From Clostridium_AI sp002297865 (GTDB lineage: Bacteria > Bacillota > Clostridia > Lachnospirales > Lachnospiraceae), in contig CALFNR010000011.1 of assembly GCA_937903005.1 (NCBI GenBank), forward strand, positions 1 through 28,202: DNA of 28,202 nucleotides, given 5' to 3'. The position numbers and the translations under genes are program-made. The notes below the pieces were generated by a model. The model made no database searches and had not been told where the DNA came from. It saw only the letters and a list, made by a program, of their open reading frames with translations. Positions 23,251 to 28,202 of this stretch are shown one piece after another; position 1 is the first letter of the stretch, and each line of letters opens with the position of its first letter.

Positions 23251-23652
23251 TTAATTTCTATTTAACATTTTTTCATAAAGCAGACCTACTACAAACCACA
23301 CCGGAAGGTAATCAAATCGAATGACTCCATCTAAATTGAATCTTCTGTCACTATAATCCCATGGACACGCTTTGAATTTTTTTAGTAGTTCTCCAGACAA
23401 TAGTTCAAACGTAATGATTAGGAACGAATACACACCTCCTCGCACAAAAGCGTTTTGAGATTTTAGTTTTCTGCTAATCGGCTCAATAAATGCTGCCATG
23501 CCATAGATAGGAAACATCCAAAGAGAAGTATTGCATGTAAGTGTTCGATCTTTTTTTATCTTGCTTATGCTTCCAAGTCCTGTCCAGAAACACTCTAGAC
23601 ACCAGCCAAAGAACCCGCAAAATAGAAATTTTTTAAATAAATTTTCTTTCAT
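23251..23652 (-). CDS. Small membrane protein of the CmpB (ABC_trans_CmpB) family
   Basis: A 133-residue protein with three or four hydrophobic segments. FFGWCLECFWTG, LWMFPIYGMAAFIEPIS and CPWDYSDRRFNLDGVIRFDY are hallmarks of the family annotated as 'putative ABC-transporter type IV' (PF06541). Despite the name there is no ATPase near it, and no function is established. I start at ATG 23652, giving MKENLFKKFLFCGFFG, a natural membrane-protein N-terminus. The frame continues upstream to TTG 23697, which would add 15 residues. Neither start has a good ribosome binding site. It is divergent from folA. Confidence 0.72.
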   Translation of the reverse strand: MKENLFKKFLFCGFFGWCLECFWTGLGSISKIKKDRTLTCNTSLWMFPIYGMAAFIEPISRKLKSQNAFVRGGVYSFLIITFELLSGELLKKFKACPWDYSDRRFNLDGVIRFDYLPVWFVVGLLYEKMLNRN

Positions 23653-23682
23653 AAAATTAGTATTTGTTCTGGTGCAAAATTG

Positions 23683-23714
23683 ATACCTGTAAAACAATAC
23701 CTGTTAAAAACAGG
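23683..23714. repeat. Direct repeats plus palindrome between divergent genes
   Basis: ATACCTGT occurs twice (23683-23690 and 23697-23704), 14 bases apart. The second copy runs into CCTGTT-AAA-AACAGG (23700-23714). They lie just upstream of the folA promoter and around the 5' end of the CmpB-family gene, so they are candidate operator sites. Confidence 0.45.
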
Positions 23715-23723
23715 CTGATTTTC

Positions 23724-23753
23724 TTTACAGATGAATCTAGAAAATTGTATAAT
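23724..23753 (+). promoter_or_regulatory. Sigma-A promoter of folA
   Basis: TTTACA (23724-23729), an 18-base spacer and a perfect TATAAT (23748-23753), about 30 bases before the start codon. Confidence 0.75.
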
Positions 23754-23783
23754 ACAGAAGAATTATGTTTACGGAGGAATAAT

Positions 23784-24290
23784 ATGAAGTTAATAGCAGC
23801 AGTAGATAATAATTGGGGAATTGGACTTAATAATCAGTTGCTTGTAAATATCCCATCAGATAAACGTTATTTTAAACAATTAACAGAACATCAGGTTGTG
23901 GTAATGGGAAGAAAGACATATGAAAGTCTTCCAGGAAAAAGACCACTTGAAAATAGAGTCAACATAATCTTAACAAAAGCATTCGATTTTCAGGCAAAAG
24001 GATTTGAAGTGGCGCATTCCGTTGAGGAACTTTTTGAGATGCTAAAAGATTACAAAGAGAAAGAAATATTTGTCATAGGTGGACAAAATATATATGAACA
24101 ACTACATGAATATTGCGAAGAAGCATATATTACTAAAATCGATTATGCATATCAAGCCGATCGTTATTGTCCAAATCTTGATACAGCCAATGAGTGGCAG
24201 TTAGTTGGAATATCGGAAGAAGAAACTTATTACGACTTAGAGTATTATTTTTGTAAATATCAAAACAAAAATCCCTTAACGATCTTATAA
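23784..24290 (+). CDS. folA: Dihydrofolate reductase
   Basis: A 168-residue enzyme that reduces dihydrofolate to tetrahydrofolate with NADPH. Family features are MKLIAAVDNNWGIGLNNQLL at the N-terminus, the active-site acid in NIPSDKRYFKQLT, VVMGRKTYESLPGKRPLENR for cofactor binding, and FVIGGQNIYEQL. A Val-Asn pair replaces the more usual Trp-X before the Leu/Ile-Pro. I start at ATG 23784 with GGAGG 7 bases upstream. The frame is open further upstream, but that part overlaps the promoter. It is not next to thyA, its common partner. Confidence 0.95.
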   Translation: MKLIAAVDNNWGIGLNNQLLVNIPSDKRYFKQLTEHQVVVMGRKTYESLPGKRPLENRVNIILTKAFDFQAKGFEVAHSVEELFEMLKDYKEKEIFVIGGQNIYEQLHEYCEEAYITKIDYAYQADRYCPNLDTANEWQLVGISEEETYYDLEYYFCKYQNKNPLTIL

Positions 24291-24306
24291 AATATGGTAA
24301 AAATAC

Positions 24307-24335
24307 TTGAAAAAATTAGACGTGGAGTTTATCAT
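24307..24335 (+). promoter_or_regulatory. Sigma-A promoter of ilvE
   Basis: TTGAAA (24307-24312), a 17-base spacer and TATCAT (24330-24335). It predicts a leader of about 110 bases before the ilvE start. I see no T-box core or known riboswitch in that leader. Confidence 0.6.
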
Positions 24336-24450
24336 ATAAAAAAATGACTACTACATTTTAAGCGTAACTGGTGATAAACCCAATGGAATAATGTTAGGTG
24401 ACGTTAGCTTGGATGGATTAGCCGTGGGAAAAAGAGAAAGGATGATATCA

Positions 24451-25521
24451 ATGTTAAATATCAGAATTGAGAAAACACAGAATCCAAAGCCAATTCCAGG
24501 AGAAGATAATCCATTAAAATTTGGAACTATTTTCACAGACCATATGTTTATTATGAATTATGAGACTGGAAAAGGATGGCATGACCCTAGAATTGTAGAA
24601 TATCAGCCAATCGTGTTAGAACCTTCTGCAATGGTATTTCATTACGGACAGGAAATGTTCGAAGGTTTAAAAGCATATCGTACAGACGATGGAAGAGTTT
24701 TGTTATTCCGTCCTAACAAAAATGCTGAGAGAGCAACAAACACAAACCGAAGAATTTGTATTCCTGAAATTCCGGAAGAAGATTTTGTAGATGCAATTAA
24801 AGCACTAGTAGCAGTAGATAACGCATGGATTCCTACAAAACCAGGAACATCCTTATACATCAGACCATTTATTATCGCGACAGACCCATTCTTAGGTGTA
24901 CGTCCATCCGACACATATCAGTTTATTATAATCTGCAGTCCAGTTGGTGCTTATTATCCAGAAGGTTTAAATCCAGTTAAGATCTGGATCGAAGATGACT
25001 ACGTAAGAGCTGTAAAAGGTGGTATCGGTGAAGCGAAAACAGGCGGTAACTATGTCGCTTCTTTAGCTGCACAGGTAAAAGCTCATGACGAAGGATATTC
25101 TCAGGTATTATGGCTTGACGGTGTAGAAAGAAAATACATCGAAGAAGTTGGAGCTATGAATATCTTCTTCAAGATTAACGGGACAGTGGTAACTCCTATG
25201 CTAAACGGAAGTATTTTACCAGGTGTTACAAGAAATTCAGTTATTGAATTATGTAAACACTGGGGATTGCCAGTAGAAGAAAGAAGAATTTCTGTAGATG
25301 AATTAGTAGAGGCTGCCAAAACAGGTGCTTTGGAAGAGTGTTTTGGAAGTGGTACAGCTGCTGTTATTTCACCAGTTGGACATTTAAGATTTGAGGACAA
25401 CGTAATGCAAATCAAAGATGGCAACATTGGTGAAATCAGTCAGAAATTATACGATACAATCACAGGTATCCAGTTAGGTAAAATCAAAGATGAATTAGGC
25501 TGGACAGTTGAAGTAAAATAG
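24451..25521 (+). CDS. ilvE: Branched-chain amino acid aminotransferase
   Basis: A 356-residue fold-type IV PLP enzyme that interconverts Leu, Ile and Val with their 2-oxo acids using 2-oxoglutarate/glutamate. Visible motifs are HYGQEMFEGLKAYRTDDGRV, YIRPFIIATDPFLGVRPSD, the PLP lysine in GIGEAKTGGNYVAS, and the phosphate-binding VGAMNIFF and NGSILPGVTRNSVIEL. The length is standard for the 350-residue BCAT class. I start at ATG 24451, giving MLNIRIEKTQNP, with GAAAGGATG upstream. In-frame ATGs at 24442 and 24391 have poorer spacing. The frame upstream of 24451 is open and rich in Leu/Val codons. It is a single gene. Confidence 0.95.
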   Translation: MLNIRIEKTQNPKPIPGEDNPLKFGTIFTDHMFIMNYETGKGWHDPRIVEYQPIVLEPSAMVFHYGQEMFEGLKAYRTDDGRVLLFRPNKNAERATNTNRRICIPEIPEEDFVDAIKALVAVDNAWIPTKPGTSLYIRPFIIATDPFLGVRPSDTYQFIIICSPVGAYYPEGLNPVKIWIEDDYVRAVKGGIGEAKTGGNYVASLAAQVKAHDEGYSQVLWLDGVERKYIEEVGAMNIFFKINGTVVTPMLNGSILPGVTRNSVIELCKHWGLPVEERRISVDELVEAAKTGALEECFGSGTAAVISPVGHLRFEDNVMQIKDGNIGEISQKLYDTITGIQLGKIKDELGWTVEVK

Positions 25522-25531
25522 AACGACGTTG

Positions 25532-25540
25532 TGTTATAAT
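25532..25540 (+). promoter_or_regulatory. Extended -10 promoter of the DUF1653 gene
   Basis: TGT-TATAAT, a perfect -10 with a TGn extension, about 50 bases before the start codon and 10 after the ilvE stop. A -35 is not evident. Confidence 0.55.
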
Positions 25541-25590
25541 AGATCATAACATGTAAGTGAATGAGATTATGATAAAGTTGAAGGAGTATT

Positions 25591-26187
25591 ATGAAAGAGA
25601 GAGAAATTCCGAAATCAGGTGAATTTTATCGCCATTTTAAAATGAAATACTACCAGATTGTTACGGTAGCTACCCATACAGAGACAAGAGAACAGATGGT
25701 AATATATCAAGCGTTGTATGATGATTTTGGAATATATGCCAGGCCTCTTTCTATGTTTATGTCAAAAGTGGATTTTGAAAAATATCCAGATGCCGTACAG
25801 ACATATCGATTTGAGCGCGTTGATCGTCCTTGTGTATCAGTAGAATCCTTAGAGCGTGTTCAGAGGAAAGTTGAGAGAGAAGAGTTAAAAGAGACAATCA
25901 CAGAACATAAAATGGTTTTCGAAGAAAAGAAAATATCGGAAGAAAAAAGAAAGCCAGGTGAGGAAGCGTATGTGTTGGATCAAGAGGTAGAACGTTTTCT
26001 TGATGCAAAGACTTACAAAGAGAAACTTAATATTTTGATGTCTCTTAGAAATGATATTACTGACAAACAGCTTCATGATATGGCCATTACGCTTGATGTT
26101 ACGATTGAAGACGGAAATGTGGATGATAAGTTTATGAACCTTGTAAACTGTTTAAAAACCATGGCACGTTTTGAAGTAGATCGCTAA
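25591..26187 (+). CDS. DUF1653 domain protein
   Basis: A 198-residue soluble protein. Residues 8-75 match DUF1653, a short beta-rich domain with SGEFYRHFKMKYYQIV, the ATHTETREQMVIYQALY core and ARPLSMFMSKVDF. A charged coiled stretch (about 90-130, Glu/Lys-rich) leads to a small helical C-terminal domain (about 133-198) ending MARFEVDR that I do not recognise. Most DUF1653 proteins are only about 70-80 residues long, so the added C-terminus is notable. AAGGAG lies 5 bases before the ATG. The function is unknown. A 9-bp inverted repeat follows the stop (ATTCTTTCA 26190-26198 with TGAAAGAAT 26214-26222). Confidence 0.85.
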   Translation: MKEREIPKSGEFYRHFKMKYYQIVTVATHTETREQMVIYQALYDDFGIYARPLSMFMSKVDFEKYPDAVQTYRFERVDRPCVSVESLERVQRKVEREELKETITEHKMVFEEKKISEEKRKPGEEAYVLDQEVERFLDAKTYKEKLNILMSLRNDITDKQLHDMAITLDVTIEDGNVDDKFMNLVNCLKTMARFEVDR

Positions 26188-26266
26188 AGATTCTTTCAAT
26201 AGAAGAATGATTATGAAAGAATACTGCATATAATTATTTTAATAGATTGTGTATGAAGGTGACTGC

Positions 26267-27088
26267 ATGTCTAGAAAAATAGTTGTTGCAGTATTTTTTT
26301 TGTTTGCATTGTTTATCTGTTATCGAGTAGAGCAGAACGTGTATGAGACAAAAACATATTCTTTTTACAAAAACATTGGGTTGTCAGATAAGGAAAGTGC
26401 ACAAACCAATTCGCAACAAGTACTAGAGAATGAAGCAATTAATGAAAATCTAGTACTAAATGAGAAGAAAAAGGTTGCTTATCTTTCGTTTGATGATGGT
26501 CCTTCTGAGATTACAAGGGAAATTCTGAAAGTTTTGGAGGAAAAGAATGTAAATGCTACTTTTTTCCTGATTGGAAATCAGATTACAGATGATACGATAT
26601 CAATACTAAAGCAATCTGTTAAAGATGGAAATTGTATTGGAATTCACACATATTGTCATGAATGCGACCAGATATATTGTAGTGCAGATGCCTATTTAAA
26701 TGATTTTCAAAAGGCTTATGATGCAATTAAAACTAACATTGGTGTTGAACCTAAGATTTTCCGTTTTCCATGGGGAAGCGCAAATCGTTTCTTAAGCAAC
26801 ATTGAGGAAGAGGTTATTACGAAACTTGAGGCAGAAGGGTTTACTTATTATGACTGGAATGTCAGTGCAGAAGATTCCGTTGGAAGACCAACATCCTATT
26901 CCATTATGAAAAATATTCGGAAGGATTATAAGAAGTACAATAAGCCTGTTATTTTAATGCATGATTCTTCGACATGTAAGCTTTCAGCGCAAATGTTACC
27001 TGCCATAATAGACGAATTGAAACAGGCAGGATACACGTTCGATACGTTAGATCATATGACAACACCATTCCAGTGGCCTAGAGACTAA
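26267..27088 (+). CDS. Membrane-anchored polysaccharide deacetylase (CE4 family)
   Basis: A 273-residue enzyme. Residues 4-19 form an uncleaved signal anchor, and a linker leads to the NodB-type catalytic domain (about 66-270). Motif 1 SFDDGPS contains Asp76 and Asp77. Motif 2 is HTYCH, with metal ligands His127 and His131. Motif 3 is RFPWG (Arg166 to Gly170), motif 4 includes DWN, and motif 5 is LMHD. All catalytic residues are present, so it should remove acetyl groups from extracellular GlcNAc/MurNAc polymers such as peptidoglycan. I start at ATG 26267, with GAAGGTGA upstream, rather than GTG 26249. It may be related to PdaA/PgdA-type wall deacetylases. A sporulation role is not shown. Confidence 0.92.
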   Translation: MSRKIVVAVFFLFALFICYRVEQNVYETKTYSFYKNIGLSDKESAQTNSQQVLENEAINENLVLNEKKKVAYLSFDDGPSEITREILKVLEEKNVNATFFLIGNQITDDTISILKQSVKDGNCIGIHTYCHECDQIYCSADAYLNDFQKAYDAIKTNIGVEPKIFRFPWGSANRFLSNIEEEVITKLEAEGFTYYDWNVSAEDSVGRPTSYSIMKNIRKDYKKYNKPVILMHDSSTCKLSAQMLPAIIDELKQAGYTFDTLDHMTTPFQWPRD

Positions 27089-27177
27089 TTATAGAGAAAA
27101 TTTTCTGGGCTTAATGTAGCAAGAAACAAAAAGTTTTCATATGTTATAGTAATAGACTTTTTTGGAAAGAGGAGTAT

Positions 27178-28202
27178 ATGAGTAGAAGAGTTGTTGTAAA
27201 ACCGCAAAATATTAACAGAAGTGGAAATAGATCAGAATCTACACCTGCTGAACAAGAGACTTCTAGGCAAGCTAGAACTGGAAGTTTAAGTGTTTCAGTA
27301 AAACATAGCGAAACACTTAAACCAGTGGAAGATGCATCTGTTAGGGTTTCGTATCCAAGCCCAGATGGTGGTTTCGTTGCAGAGCAGAATACGGATCGAA
27401 TGGGGAGAGCATTTATTGAAAATCTGACGCCAACCGACCAGATGGAACCACCTAATCAGCAATATCAGTTTGTTGTAGAAAAACCTGGGTTCAATCGTGA
27501 ATCAGTAAGTAACGTGGATATTGTGCCAGAAGAAACAACAGAGCGTACAGTGGAGTTAAGACCTGCTAGGGCAGAGATGAGAGAAGGAAGCAATACACAA
27601 ACTGGAGTGATTCCTTCAGAACCTAGAAGAATTGTAACGGGTAAATTACGAGTGCAGGTTAGAAGAATAGATGACCAAACCCCGATTGAAGATGCAAAAG
27701 TGACCATTTACAAAGTAGGGGCAGAAGAGAATGTTGTCCGGGAGGTAAAAACTGATTCCGCAGGACGTACGCCTGTTATTGAACTTGCAGCAACCAATGT
27801 ACCTGATACTAATGCAACTTATCGAATTGTAGTAGATGCAGAAGGTTATGCAAGTGCTGAATTAAATCAAGTTGACATAGAGCCAAATGAGACGATAGTT
27901 GAAAACATATATCTTGGTCCTGCTTTATATAGTCAGGAGCAGCTTCAAACTATGGAAACGGCGCCTCCTAGCTCACAAATAGATGATAGCAGTAATGCTG
28001 GGGCGGTAACGGAAGAGAATCAAGAAGCAATTCCGTTAGAAAATCCGGAGTTACCATCGGAGACAGGAAGACTTCGTGTTGATGTAACCAGTATTCTTAG
28101 GGATAGGCCGATTAGTGGAGCAACAGTTCGAGTATTCAACAGTGGGGAAACAGCAACACCTCTTCGTGAAGAAACAACGGATGTAATAGGTAGAACTCCT
28201 AT
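27178..28202 (+). CDS. Tandem beta-sandwich repeat protein, 3' end outside the window
   Basis: An open frame starts at ATG 27178 (AGAGGAG about 5 bases upstream) and runs off the right edge after 341 codons. A basic, Ser/Arg-rich N-terminus (about 35 residues, no signal peptide) is followed by three tandem domains of about 110-140 residues, each with the same pattern. They begin TGSLSVSVKH, TGKLRVQVRR and TGRLRVDVTS, continue through PVEDASVRV, PIEDAKVTI and PISGATVRV, then TDRMGRA, TDSAGRTP and TDVIGRTP. The first two end in a VEKPGFNRE- or VDAEGYASA-like strand. This is the carboxypeptidase-regulatory/SpaA-like fold. Similar repeats in Clostridia sit in front of peptidoglycan-binding domains. 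The missing C-terminus would decide the role. An extended -10 (TGT-TATAGT, 27142-27150) lies upstream. Confidence 0.8.
   Translation, partial: MSRRVVVKPQNINRSGNRSESTPAEQETSRQARTGSLSVSVKHSETLKPVEDASVRVSYPSPDGGFVAEQNTDRMGRAFIENLTPTDQMEPPNQQYQFVVEKPGFNRESVSNVDIVPEETTERTVELRPARAEMREGSNTQTGVIPSEPRRIVTGKLRVQVRRIDDQTPIEDAKVTIYKVGAEENVVREVKTDSAGRTPVIELAATNVPDTNATYRIVVDAEGYASAELNQVDIEPNETIVENIYLGPALYSQEQLQTMETAPPSSQIDDSSNAGAVTEENQEAIPLENPELPSETGRLRVDVTSILRDRPISGATVRVFNSGETATPLREETTDVIGRTP

Noticed and set aside
24336..24450. T-box, glycine, c-di-GMP or other known riboswitch before ilvE
   Set aside because: None of the conserved cores I know could be found, and there is no terminator hairpin in the leader.
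1..28202. CRISPR array, insertion sequence, prophage or integrase-linked island
   Set aside because: No regularly spaced repeats, transposase, integrase or phage structural genes are visible. Neither tRNA has a neighbouring integrase.

Overview
The window looks like a chromosomal segment of an anaerobic, low-GC Clostridia bacterium, most likely Lachnospiraceae. This is inferred from the low GC content, strong AGGAGG ribosome binding sites, sigma-A promoters, tRNA genes without an encoded CCA end, and the gene order relA / metallo-hydrolase / hemZ / HD / hisS / aspS. It is mostly ordinary chromosome. I see no phage, insertion sequence or CRISPR array.

Layout. (1) 1-6142 is a co-directional housekeeping run: the relA 3' end, an MBL-fold hydrolase, hemZ, an HD-GYP-like protein translationally coupled to hemZ, hisS and aspS, closed by two hairpins. 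(2) 6223-10628 holds a DegV lipid-binding protein, a two-gene NitT/TauT-type ABC importer without a substrate-binding protein, and an NhaC-family antiporter. (3) 10629-15659 is a minus-strand island: tRNA-Thr(CGT), an orphan KdpE-like response regulator, a 644-base gene-free stretch, a FUSC-family membrane protein, tRNA-Gly(TCC), and a NarL-type response regulator with its histidine kinase. (4) 15720-18897, divergent from that two-component pair, is a three-gene ABC-2 exporter operon. Its single ATPase has lost several catalytic motifs. (5) 18900-21193 is a radical SAM plus DUF4130 DNA-repair-associated pair, driven by a promoter that carries two mirror-image LexA-like boxes. (6) 21272-24290 holds small, mostly single-gene units: a repetitive lipoprotein, a GNAT acetyltransferase with an unidentified N-terminal domain, an MIF-like tautomerase, a CmpB-family membrane protein and dihydrofolate reductase. 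(7) 24307-28202 holds ilvE, a DUF1653 protein, a membrane-anchored polysaccharide deacetylase, and a protein of tandem beta-sandwich repeats that runs off the window end.

How the parts work together. Regions 1 and 7 supply translation, heme-type and amino acid metabolism. The kinase/regulator pair beside the exporter forms a classic sense-and-export module, with the unusual ATPase as its most surprising member. The radical SAM/DUF4130 pair looks like a DNA-damage-inducible repair operon. The most notable points are the degenerate ABC ATPase, the twin LexA-like operator, the large inverted repeat before the orphan importer, and the repeat protein at the right edge.
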